This document shows positions 13,926-20,698 of a stretch of DNA of 23,310 bases, piece by piece. Origin of the DNA: a virus. The number at the start of each line of letters is the position of its first letter. Position 1 is the stretch's first letter. Made by a program: the position numbers and the translations under genes. The DNA is taken from positions 1-23,310 of the IMG/VR virus record IMGVR_UViG_3300044991_000938. One strand, written 5' to 3'. The notes beneath the pieces were generated by a model. The model worked only from the letters and a program-made list of their open reading frames with translations. It was not told the origin of the DNA and made no database searches.

Positions 13926-14150
13926 ATGGCAACCGAACTGGCAAGAGGAAAAGCGGCGCAGGCGTGGTGCAAAGAAGCAACATCACACAAGGAGATGGAC
14001 CCGGACTTGGCGGAGGTGTTCGCTGAAATACTTGACGAAATTTGGTCGCAGCCGTGGCTTGGGAATGCCACAACCGCAGAGATGCTAGACGAGCTAAAGA
14101 CGCGGGCAGAGATGGGCGGATACTCGAACTACCGCACCGTTGATGCCTAA
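13926..14150 (+). CDS. Small orphan protein after attC-like site B
   Basis: A 74-residue helical protein, MATELARGKAAQAWCKEATS, then DPDLAEVFAEILDEIWSQPW and an end GGYSNYRTVDA. The pattern AWC-x5-H-x4-DPDLAE...WLGNATT recalls small uncharacterised phage and prophage proteins. AGGAG (13915-13919) is six bases before ATG 13926. The stop again lies in GCCTAACGC, which is identical to the core before site A. Confidence 0.65.
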   Translation: MATELARGKAAQAWCKEATSHKEMDPDLAEVFAEILDEIWSQPWLGNATTAEMLDELKTRAEMGGYSNYRTVDA

Positions 14151-14300
14151 CGCATGAGACACGTCACTTTTGACGCGTAACCACGTATTTCCAATGTTTT
14201 ACAGCTTGATCGGAGAGCGGTATCGCAAGCTGCCGAAGGCCCGTAAAGGGCGGCACTCTCTTTCGAAGTATCGTAACCGGCACTAATTCAAGGAGATGGA
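14145..14300. other. Solitary attC core and structured non-coding stretch
   Basis: GCCTAACGC (14145-14153) repeats the core of site A, but no matching partner box (GTTRRRY on the plus strand with paired L boxes) was found within about 150 bases, so this is at most a half site. The rest holds several stems: ACGTCA/TGACG at 14161-14175, CAGCTTG/CAAGCTG at 14202-14232, GCCC-GTAAA-GGGC at 14239-14251 and GAGAG/CTCTC at 14213-14260. I could not fold it as a tRNA. Confidence 0.4.
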
Positions 14301-14301
14301 G

Positions 14302-14718
14302 ATGAAACACAGACACGCAGACCTTATCCACGCCTGGGCTGACGGCGCAGAGATTGAATGGCTAGGTGCAGGTGGTAACTGGCACCGTGTTCTCATGCCA
14401 TCATGGGACGTGGATGAGGATTACCGCATCAAGCAGACCGTTGACCCCTACGCAGAACTGAAGGCCGCTGCGGCGGACCCGACGAAGCAAATAAAACTAA
14501 AGGTGCATGAAGACTGGTATGACTCAAACGAAGGATTCTGGGCTTGGGAGCGCCCACCAGAAGATTACGAAATCCGCGACAAACCGAAGCCAAAAAAGCA
14601 GGTCAAGTTGCTTGCGTGGTTCGACGGGACAAGGCTGCTCTTGCGTACCGAAGACTGCAACTACCTATCCTGCCAGCGCGTACCGTCTGAAGACAAAGTG
14701 ATCGAGGTGGAGGAATGA
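14302..14718 (+). CDS. Small phage/prophage accessory protein
   Basis: A 138-residue protein starting MKHRHADLIHAWADGAEIEW, a start shared by many phage and prophage proteins of unknown function (pattern recall). The first half ends DEDYRIKQTVDPY; a second, similar short unit ends PPEDYEIRDKPKPKKQ, so the protein may contain two repeats of a W-x-x-P-x-W/E-DY-x-I motif. ATG 14302 has AGGAG six bases upstream; an in-frame ATG at 14296 abuts that site. The end overlaps the next gene by four bases. Confidence 0.7.
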   Translation: MKHRHADLIHAWADGAEIEWLGAGGNWHRVLMPSWDVDEDYRIKQTVDPYAELKAAAADPTKQIKLKVHEDWYDSNEGFWAWERPPEDYEIRDKPKPKKQVKLLAWFDGTRLLLRTEDCNYLSCQRVPSEDKVIEVEE

Positions 14719-14969
14719 CCGACAAAATCCGAGGCATCCTCTCAGACCTCTGGTATCAGCACCCAACCGGGATCACCACGATGGGGCCATGTGCCAAGGG
14801 CTGCGGCAATTCATCACGCGGCAGCAGGGTGTGCAAGCAATGCCTGGAGAAAGAACTGATAGAAACTGGGTGCAAACCGGCAGATGTGGCGTACTTGATG
14901 CTGGCGCACCAAGCGCTTCAGCAGGCTGTATGGAGCATTGCGGACGCAGAAAAGGAGTTGATGAAATGA
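14715..14969 (+). CDS. Small zinc-ribbon-like protein
   Basis: An 84-residue protein with C26-x3-C30-x9-C40-x2-C43, a plausible zinc site, followed by a long helix (AYLMLAHQALQQAVWSIADA). It overlaps both neighbours by four bases (ATGA). Function unknown; nucleic-acid or protein contact is possible. Confidence 0.65.
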   Translation: MTDKIRGILSDLWYQHPTGITTMGPCAKGCGNSSRGSRVCKQCLEKELIETGCKPADVAYLMLAHQALQQAVWSIADAEKELMK

Positions 14970-15187
14970 GCCGAGAAGTAATGCAGCAGGCGCTTGATGC
15001 GCTAATCCACAACTACCCCACTGAATATCGCCAAGATGCCGTCACAGTACTCCGTGCCGAACTGGCGAAGCCTGAACCGGAGCCGGTTGCCTGGATCAAT
15101 GCGCGTGGTGACTACTGCGAAGTGTCAAGGCCGGATACGGTTTATGGATCACACACGATACCTCTCTACCGCAAGGAGGAAATGTAG
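14966..15187 (+). CDS. Small prophage-type protein
   Basis: A 73-residue protein, MSREVMQQALDALIHNYPTE then LAKPEPEPVAWINARGDY. The KPEPEPVAW linker between a helical N-part and a short C-part is common among small accessory proteins of prophages (pattern recall), with no known function. AAGGAG lies upstream of the ATGA overlap. The gene directly abuts the HNH-AP2 gene. Confidence 0.65.
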   Translation: MSREVMQQALDALIHNYPTEYRQDAVTVLRAELAKPEPEPVAWINARGDYCEVSRPDTVYGSHTIPLYRKEEM

Positions 15188-15670
15188 ATGGCTACACAGG
15201 AACGAATTAACGATCTGTTTTATTACGGGGATGGCGCTCTATACAGAAAGAAAGACGCGGCAAATCAACAAAAGGCAGGAGATCGGGCTGGAGCAGTTCA
15301 CCACACTGGCTACCGGAATATCCAAATAGATGGAGTTATGTATCTAGAACACCGTGTGATATACAAAATGCACTACGGAATAATGCCAGAGCGCATCGAC
15401 CACATTGATGGAAATAAAGAAAACAATCGCATCAATAATCTTAGGGAATGCACGGCAAGTCAGAACAGCCAAAATCGTGGCAGACAATCTAATAACACAT
15501 CCGGGGTAAAGGGTGTGTGTTGGCGCAAAAAATCGGGAAAATGGCACGCTCAGATCATGAGTAAAGGCGTGTTTATGCACCTTGGGTTTTACACCGACAT
15601 AGACGCAGCAGCAGAGGCCGTGCGTGCTGCGCGTGCGGAACACCACAAAGACTTTGCGAGGGGTATATGA
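15188..15670 (+). CDS. HNH homing endonuclease with AP2 domain
   Basis: A 160-residue DNA endonuclease of the HNH-AP2 type, usually free-standing homing enzymes in phages. The HNH part has H55-R56, IDHIDGNKENN at 70-80 and NNLRE at 83-87. The AP2 DNA-binding domain is at about 105-155 (SGVKGVCWRKKSGKWHAQI, then HLGFYTDIDAAAEA). It is complete. It begins right after the upstream stop and overlaps the next gene by four bases, so it has slotted into the operon without breaking neighbours. Confidence 0.92.
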   Translation: MATQERINDLFYYGDGALYRKKDAANQQKAGDRAGAVHHTGYRNIQIDGVMYLEHRVIYKMHYGIMPERIDHIDGNKENNRINNLRECTASQNSQNRGRQSNNTSGVKGVCWRKKSGKWHAQIMSKGVFMHLGFYTDIDAAAEAVRAARAEHHKDFARGI

Positions 15671-15909
15671 CGATAGAGAGCATGTTCATGGTTAAAAAGA
15701 CCGACCACCCAGACCTTGTTGGCGGGATTGTGTGGTCAAACTGCGAACTTGACTGGATCAACGAGCGCATAACCATGGCAATCCTTACAGAGCGCGAAGC
15801 CTGCGCGATGGTGTGCGACAACTACGAACCACTGGGAATGAAGGAAGGCCCGCAAACAGTTGCCTACGAAATCGCGCTTGAAATCCGCGCCCGCAAGGAG
15901 GAGACATGA
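15667..15909 (+). CDS. Small accessory protein
   Basis: An 80-residue protein, MTIESMFMVKKTDHPDLVGG, ending EIALEIRARKEET. The section TEREACAMVCDNY near residue 42 resembles small prophage proteins of unknown function. It overlaps both neighbours by four bases. An internal ATG before AILTEREAC is an alternative start that would remove the overlap with the endonuclease gene, and it may be the original one. Confidence 0.6.
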   Translation: MTIESMFMVKKTDHPDLVGGIVWSNCELDWINERITMAILTEREACAMVCDNYEPLGMKEGPQTVAYEIALEIRARKEET

Positions 15910-16109
15910 ACCTACCCCAAGGCTACGGCGATAAGCCAATGGATTACGGGGACAGCCCCGTCTTTCTTGAGTCGCAGATGAAAGCGCACGGCAAAGCCCG
16001 CGCCCTCGAAGCTGCCCAGCATATCCTTGAAATGTGGAAAGAGCCGTGGCCAGTGACGCAGATGCGGTTCATCGACCGGCTTGAGCACTACGTGGAGAGT
16101 TTGAAATGA
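15906..16109 (+). CDS. Small accessory protein
   Basis: A 67-residue protein, MNLPQGYGDKPMDYGDSPVF, then a helical second half (KARALEAAQHILEMWKEPW). AAGGAGGAGAC precedes the ATG, one of the strongest ribosome sites here. Four-base overlaps on both sides. No family recognised. Confidence 0.6.
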   Translation: MNLPQGYGDKPMDYGDSPVFLESQMKAHGKARALEAAQHILEMWKEPWPVTQMRFIDRLEHYVESLK

Positions 16110-16321
16110 GCCTTGATATTAACGAAGCACGGCAGGTGTTCTCAGAGTACCTGAGAGACAACTACCATAAGAGCAAAAGCCTGGACGCTGGCCTGATGGC
16201 AGCAGTTGAATTCGCATACAGAAAAGGATTTGATGATGGAAACGCAGAAAGACTGGTCAGAATATCACGTCAGCTTACAACCCCTGGCGAGGCAGCTGTT
16301 CGAGCAGCTGAATCGACGTGA
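16106..16321 (+). CDS. Small accessory protein with 3' overlap
   Basis: A 71-residue protein, MSLDINEARQVFSEYLRDNY, with AVEFAYRKGFDDGN at about 32-45, a type of C-terminal motif common in small phage proteins. Residues after this motif (ERLVRISRQLTTPGEAAVRA) are encoded in the 89-base overlap with the following gene and look less constrained. It may once have ended earlier. Confidence 0.5.
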   Translation: MSLDINEARQVFSEYLRDNYHKSKSLDAGLMAAVEFAYRKGFDDGNAERLVRISRQLTTPGEAAVRAAEST

Positions 16322-16412
16322 GTACAACCACGGACTTCGTACCGCCAACGAACTGATTGACATCTTACTCAATATTAAAGGTGTCTGCTTACACCACAGG
16401 GAGCGCGCATGA
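16233..16412 (+). CDS. Small helical protein overlapping the previous gene
   Basis: A 58-59-residue protein, METQKDWSEYHVSLQPLARQ, then RREYNHGLRTANELIDILLN. Two ATGs (16233, 16236) follow AAAAGGATTTG. The LQPLARQLFEQLN-x-R-x-Y pattern recurs in small accessory phage proteins. It ends with a four-base overlap into thyX, which supports it as a genuine operon member. Confidence 0.6.
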   Translation: MMETQKDWSEYHVSLQPLARQLFEQLNRREYNHGLRTANELIDILLNIKGVCLHHRERA

Positions 16413-17104
16413 AAACAGCAGAAATTGACGTAACATTGATTGACCACATGGGCTCCGATTTGAGTGTAGTTAACGCAGCTCGTGTTAGCTTTGCGAAAGA
16501 AAGCGAACTTGAGTGGAGCAACGAAATCCATGATTATTTGCTGAGTCACGCAGATACCAAGCTGATTGACTATCTTGCCACGCACAACCACTGGTCGCCA
16601 TTCGCTCACGCATTCGCAACCTTCAGAATCAAAGCACCGATCTTCGTCGCCCGACAGCTCGTCAAGCATCAAGTTGGTCTGGCATGGAATGAAGTTTCCC
16701 GCAGATATGTTGATGATGAGCCTGAGTTCTTCTTCCCTGAAACATGGCGCGGCAGGCCAGAGGGCTCTATCAAGCAGGGAAGTGCAGGTGTAATCACCAG
16801 CATCACATCTGATGAAAGCGTGGACGTTGACCCGACAGGGGTGATGGAGAATGCAGCGCGAGCAGCATTGAATGCGTACACCTGGGCACTTGAAGGAAGT
16901 ATTGCCCCAGAGCAAGCGCGCATGATTCTGCCGCAGAACATGATGACGGAATGGATTTGGTCAGGCAGTTTGATGGCCTTCGCCCGCGTGTGTAACCTGC
17001 GCCTTGATCCACACGCACAACAAGAAACAAGCGAAGTGGCAGCACAGATTGCTGTAGAAATGGCCGAATTGTTTCCTATTAGCTGGAAGGAGCTGACAAA
17101 ATGA
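16409..17104 (+). CDS. thyX: Flavin-dependent thymidylate synthase
   Basis: ThyX makes dTMP from dUMP using methylene-tetrahydrofolate, NADPH and FAD, feeding phage DNA synthesis. It is 231 residues, the usual length. HWSPFAH (61-66) is the conserved N-terminal His motif. The signature region is RQLVKHQVGLAWNEVSRRY (82-100): it keeps the H, NE-x-S-x-R-Y core, but Lys86 and Gln88 replace the Arg residues of RHRxxSxxExSxR, and it is one residue longer than that pattern. Variants of this kind occur in phage ThyX proteins. It overlaps the previous gene and the DUF3310 gene by four bases each. Confidence 0.93.
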   Translation: MKTAEIDVTLIDHMGSDLSVVNAARVSFAKESELEWSNEIHDYLLSHADTKLIDYLATHNHWSPFAHAFATFRIKAPIFVARQLVKHQVGLAWNEVSRRYVDDEPEFFFPETWRGRPEGSIKQGSAGVITSITSDESVDVDPTGVMENAARAALNAYTWALEGSIAPEQARMILPQNMMTEWIWSGSLMAFARVCNLRLDPHAQQETSEVAAQIAVEMAELFPISWKELTK

Positions 17105-17346
17105 ACGACCAAGTAAAAAATCCTAGTCACTATTACCTATGGCCAGGAGTTGAAGTTATTGACGTCCGAAAAGTGCTACTCGACAAAATGGCAGTAGCCG
17201 GCTGGACACACTACCAGTCAGACTGCTGGTCACGCTCCTGGGAATACCTCACAAGAGCCATGGCTAAAAACGGGCTGGAAGACCTTGAAAAATCACTGAC
17301 GTATCTGACGTGGCTGATTGAGGACATGAAGAATGACGATACTTAA
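17101..17346 (+). CDS. DUF3310 protein
   Basis: An 81-residue protein with NPSHYYLWPGVEVIDVRKVL at 7-26, the DUF3310 opening, followed by a helical part with SWEYLTRAMAKNGLEDLEKS and YLTWLIEDM. DUF3310 proteins are common in phages, often beside nucleotide-metabolism genes, and have at times been labelled nucleotide kinases, but no P-loop is present here. Directly coupled to thyX by ATGA; it overlaps the next gene by 14 bases. Confidence 0.85.
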   Translation: MNDQVKNPSHYYLWPGVEVIDVRKVLLDKMAVAGWTHYQSDCWSRSWEYLTRAMAKNGLEDLEKSLTYLTWLIEDMKNDDT

Positions 17347-17875
17347 ATTAGTCAGCGTCGAGGATATCGATCACATCACAGTCGACGCTCGCTACAACTT
17401 CGTAACTTACGAAAACCAAGCGTGGCATAAGTGCACAGCACGAGTTAACGGGCTGTGTTCACACACAGGCATGCCATACGCAATGGGGTCAGTCGTGTAC
17501 CGTCCAACTGGCAGCCCTGCAAACAGAGCACAGCGTATCATTCCAGAAGTATTAGTCCAGTTTGGGGTGACTGGAATCAATACAGAGCTGGTGCGAACAT
17601 GTGATCAGTGCGGCCTTACACTACCTCTGACAAAGGCACATTTTGCACACCCAAAAAACAAGGCGGAATTTCGCACAACTTGCCGTAACTGCATGAATGA
17701 ACTACGTTACGAAAAAAAGAGGGCTACCGAAATAGCCAAAGCAAGCGTGCCACAAGACGATAAACCAGCTAACACTCGACTTGTAACATTTCCAGACAGC
17801 TGGAGACCAAATCGAGAGGGTATGCGCAGCTCAACCAAAGATTTACTAGGTATCAAATCAAGCATGGGAGATTAA
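17333..17875 (+). CDS. Zinc-ribbon protein with DUF3331-like N-domain
   Basis: A 180-residue protein. Residues 31-58 (WHKCTARVNGLCSHTGMPYA, then GSVVYRP) resemble DUF3331, a small Cys-containing domain known from Burkholderia-type genomes (moderate). A separate zinc site follows: C90-x2-C93, then C117-x2-C120 (RTCDQCG and TTCRNCM), of the kind found in phage HNH or DNA-binding proteins, but without a nuclease His. The C-terminal 50 residues are low-complexity and basic. Probably nucleic-acid binding. Confidence 0.65.
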   Translation: MTILKLVSVEDIDHITVDARYNFVTYENQAWHKCTARVNGLCSHTGMPYAMGSVVYRPTGSPANRAQRIIPEVLVQFGVTGINTELVRTCDQCGLTLPLTKAHFAHPKNKAEFRTTCRNCMNELRYEKKRATEIAKASVPQDDKPANTRLVTFPDSWRPNREGMRSSTKDLLGIKSSMGD

Positions 17876-17876
17876 C

Positions 17877-17954
17877 GTGCGCGATATTGACATTCACCTT
17901 ATGTACTTCTCATTAACAGAAGTTTGTAGCATTAATTGCTCAAACGAAACGTAG
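17877..17954 (+). CDS. Possible 25-residue peptide, GTG start
   Basis: Reads MRDIDIHLMYFSLTEVCSIN and ends CSNET. GTG at 17877 is one base after the previous stop region, with GGGAGATT six bases upstream, the same extended site used elsewhere here. Could be a leader peptide, since hairpins follow or overlap it (17905-17923). Confidence 0.35.
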   Translation: MRDIDIHLMYFSLTEVCSINCSNET

Positions 17955-17983
17955 TACCCACGAATGATGCCGATCTTTGGCAT
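17905..17983 (+). terminator. Two hairpins before the MoxR operon
   Basis: ACTTCT-CATTAAC-AGAAGT at 17905-17923, and ATGCC-GATCTTT-GGCAT at 17967-17983 followed by GTCTATTTTTAC. The second has the form of a weak terminator or attenuator, separating the thyX block from the MoxR block. No promoter could be assigned with confidence. Confidence 0.4.
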
Positions 17984-18005
17984 GTCTATTTTTACGGAGC
18001 GTGAA

Positions 18006-18155
18006 ATGAAGTCAAAAGCTATGAAGCAAGAAGAAGCAAGCGTGCGCGAAGCAATGCGTGCAGTTCTTTCTGCTGAGCAACAATTGAAAATCCTTGCTCA
18101 GCGCCCTGGTAAATCCAAACGTGAAACAACTCGGCTACTCAAGGAGATCAAATAA
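18006..18155 (+). CDS. Small basic helical protein
   Basis: A 49-residue protein, MKSKAMKQEEASVREAMRAV to TTRLLKEIK; basic and helical. ATG 18006 has ACGGAG eight bases upstream; a longer in-frame reading from 17964 would start inside the hairpin. It shares one base with the start of the MoxR gene (TAATG), so likely translationally coupled to it. Confidence 0.6.
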   Translation: MKSKAMKQEEASVREAMRAVLSAEQQLKILAQRPGKSKRETTRLLKEIK

Positions 18156-19138
18156 TGCGCCCGACCCAAGCAGTAAAATGCATCAACGAAGCAATCAGCA
18201 ACAAACACAGCTACATGCTGTGGGGTGCCAGCGGCATCGGCAAGTCACAGATCGTACAACAGATTGCCAAGTCCAAAGGCATCGGCATGATCGACATGCG
18301 CTTGAGCACTTACGATCCGACAGACTTGAAAGGCCTGTTGTATTTCAAAGACGACAAAGCAGTCTGGCTGTCTCTCGGCGAGCTGCCGGATATCATGCGC
18401 GACGGTGAGGAGGGCATTCTCTTCCTGGACGAGATCAATGCAGCGCCTCCAGCCACTGCAGCAGCTGCTTACCGTCTCGTACTTGATCGTGAAATCGGCA
18501 ACTACAAGATGCCAGATGGCTGGAGCATCGTAGCCGCAGGTAACCGTGAGTCAGACAAAGGTGTGACGTACAAAATGCCGGCACCTCTTGCCAATCGCTT
18601 CATTCACGGCGAAGTTGAGACCAGCTTCGATGACTGGATTGACTGGGCGCTGCACGCAGGTATTGATGACAAAACTATCAGCTTCATTCGCTTCCGCCCC
18701 GGCCTGCTCCATGATTTCGATCCGGCACAACGCGCCTTCCCGACACCTCGTTCATGGGAGCGTGCATCAAAGTACAACAAAGTTTCTGATCATCAGACTC
18801 GGCAAGAGCTGTTCAACGGCTGTGTAGGTCCAGGCCCTGGTGTTGAGTACAGCGCATTCATCAAGATGGCAGATGACTTGATTGACCCTGACATGATCAT
18901 CATGAACCCGGAAGAAGCGCGAGTTCCGTCTGATCTCAACGCACTCTACGCTACGGTTGGTGCTCTTGCAGCTCGTGCAACGACCAAGAATTTTGAGGCG
19001 CTTACGACGTACGCCAAGCGCATCAAGAAAGAATTTCAAGTTCTTCTGATTCGTGACAGCGCCATTCGCAATAAAGACATCACTCGCACTCCAGAGTTCG
19101 CCAAGTGGGCTCTGGCTAATAGCTCCATTCTTATCTGA
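18155..19138 (+). CDS. MoxR-type AAA+ ATPase
   Basis: A 327-residue AAA+ chaperone-like ATPase. Walker A GASGIGKS (24-31), Walker B ILFLDEI (88-94), sensor 1 AAGN (127-130), arginine-finger region LANRF (145-149). MoxR proteins typically work with a von Willebrand A partner to remodel or activate a target complex; the vWA partner here is encoded at 20667-21815. Length is normal for the family. It leads the operon after one small gene. Confidence 0.9.
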   Translation: MRPTQAVKCINEAISNKHSYMLWGASGIGKSQIVQQIAKSKGIGMIDMRLSTYDPTDLKGLLYFKDDKAVWLSLGELPDIMRDGEEGILFLDEINAAPPATAAAAYRLVLDREIGNYKMPDGWSIVAAGNRESDKGVTYKMPAPLANRFIHGEVETSFDDWIDWALHAGIDDKTISFIRFRPGLLHDFDPAQRAFPTPRSWERASKYNKVSDHQTRQELFNGCVGPGPGVEYSAFIKMADDLIDPDMIIMNPEEARVPSDLNALYATVGALAARATTKNFEALTTYAKRIKKEFQVLLIRDSAIRNKDITRTPEFAKWALANSSILI

Positions 19139-19145
19139 GGTACTT

Positions 19146-19823
19146 ATGGCTATTCTCAAAATCACACCAACACTGCGTAATGAAATCACGCGAAAAGCAG
19201 CTGAGCCTTTTGAAACGGCAATCACTAACTTACTGACGATCACCAACCCAAAAGATGTTGATCTGCTTTATGCCACTGTCGTACCACCTGACTTAGAGCA
19301 AACATTGTGCTCACTGCCCAAAGAATGGTCTATTAATTTTGGAACAGAAATGCGCATGCGCGTAAAAAACGCAAATATGCATATCATGTCGCTGTATCTT
19401 AAATTCAAACGTCGACCTTGCATGTATAGCTGGACACATGGAGTTTCATATCCGCCAGTTAACAACTGGAAAGAGCCACGACCCATAGGTGTTGAAAGTC
19501 AGTACAACTCTACCTGGCCAAAAATTGAGTTAAGCGTTTTCAACGCTTTGGGATTGAGCGTGAACTATGCAGACAAATGCGCTGAGTTAGCCAAAGACCG
19601 AGACACACTCTTGGCTGGGATTAACAAAGTGCTCGACAGCGCACCTACGATCAACTCAGTAATAAAGATTTGGCCTGCGATTGAAACGTATCTGAGTGAC
19701 GAAAAAAAGACCAAGCTACACGAAGTCATTGAGCGAAAATCGACGAGCAAAATCAAAGAAGAGCTCAATCTAGATGAGCTGAACGTAGCTCATATAACCC
19801 AACGAATGGCAGGAGGTGTGTAA
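19146..19823 (+). CDS. Possible Nmad5-like protein
   Basis: A 225-residue protein, MAILKITPTLRNEITRKAAE onward. The C-terminal part, CAELAKDRDTLLAGINKVLD followed by SAPTINSVIKIWPAIETYL, resembles nucleotide modification-associated domain 5 proteins of phages (pattern recall, moderate to low). No catalytic motif is visible. ATG 19146 follows GAGGTACTT, seven bases after the MoxR stop. It shares one base with the next start (TAATG). If the assignment is wrong it is an orphan of the MoxR/vWA operon. Confidence 0.6.
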   Translation: MAILKITPTLRNEITRKAAEPFETAITNLLTITNPKDVDLLYATVVPPDLEQTLCSLPKEWSINFGTEMRMRVKNANMHIMSLYLKFKRRPCMYSWTHGVSYPPVNNWKEPRPIGVESQYNSTWPKIELSVFNALGLSVNYADKCAELAKDRDTLLAGINKVLDSAPTINSVIKIWPAIETYLSDEKKTKLHEVIERKSTSKIKEELNLDELNVAHITQRMAGGV

Positions 19824-20698
19824 TGAGTCTTGTACAACAAGCGATTCTCATGCGCTGCACAATCTCACAATGGGATGCTACCGTACGAGATAACGATGCG
19901 CTTAAATCGTTTCTCACGCAGGAGCAAATGGCAGCTGACGCCGGCACTCTCAATAAGCACCTGATCGCCAAGTCAGCTCTGAAAGGCATTTCAGACGCAG
20001 CCAAGAAAATCCGTGACTACCACCGCAAGCTTACAATGCCGTGGAACCTCGACGGCGTCGGCCTACTGATGAACGACAAAATCCTGGACTACATGACCGG
20101 CATGAGGCCTCTCAAAGAGGCGTTTGAGGAAACCGTCGATCAGTTCATCAACCACTACGAGATCTACACCAGTGACAGCAAGCTCAGGCTCGGGCATCGT
20201 TACAACGCACTTGAGTTTCCCAGTCTGAGCCAGCTCAAACTTAAGTTTGGCGTAGACATCAGCCCGCTGCCCATTCCCCAAAGCGGGCACATCCTGACTG
20301 ACCTGACCGACACAGGCATTGACGCAAGTGAAGTAGACAAGGCAGTCAAGGCAGCAGAGAACAAGGCGCTGATGCGTCTCTGGCAGCAGGTGTACGTCAG
20401 ACTCAAGCTGCTACACGAGCGCCTCTCGGACACAGAGAGTCGCTTCAAAGCCACAACAATCGAGAAGCTCGAAGAGTTCATCACGAAGCTCCAGGATTTC
20501 AACATCTACCAGAGCAGTGAACTCGAAGCTTTCGTGCAGTTCATCAGAATTCATATCACAAATCAGGAAGCTTCTGAAATACGTAAGTTCCCTGAAGTAC
20601 GCACAGCTCTACTCAACCACTTAGAGCAGGCGATCACTGCGTGCAAACCTTACATCGGAGACATTCATGGCATCCGCAGCATCGAAGAAAGTGATTGA
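19823..20698 (+). CDS. DUF3150-like helical protein
   Basis: A 291-residue, mostly helical protein with LNKHLIAKSALKGISDAAKK and RDYHRKLTMPW near residues 43-75, a region in which DUF3150 proteins also have basic helices. DUF3150 genes commonly sit between MoxR and vWA genes, which is the arrangement here; the assignment rests largely on that. It overlaps the vWA gene by 32 bases. It may be the adaptor or substrate of the MoxR/vWA pair (inference). Confidence 0.65.
   Translation: MSLVQQAILMRCTISQWDATVRDNDALKSFLTQEQMAADAGTLNKHLIAKSALKGISDAAKKIRDYHRKLTMPWNLDGVGLLMNDKILDYMTGMRPLKEAFEETVDQFINHYEIYTSDSKLRLGHRYNALEFPSLSQLKLKFGVDISPLPIPQSGHILTDLTDTGIDASEVDKAVKAAENKALMRLWQQVYVRLKLLHERLSDTESRFKATTIEKLEEFITKLQDFNIYQSSELEAFVQFIRIHITNQEASEIRKFPEVRTALLNHLEQAITACKPYIGDIHGIRSIEESD

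Noticed and set aside
13544-14071. 175-codon minus-strand frame across the cassette-like region, in the same direction as the attC-like sites
   Set aside because: It crosses the stem-loop of site B, has no recognisable domain, and the plus-strand genes have better starts and more protein-like sequences.
14195-14265. tRNA-like fold
   Set aside because: Stems are present, but I could not form an acceptor stem, anticodon loop and TTC-type arm in order.
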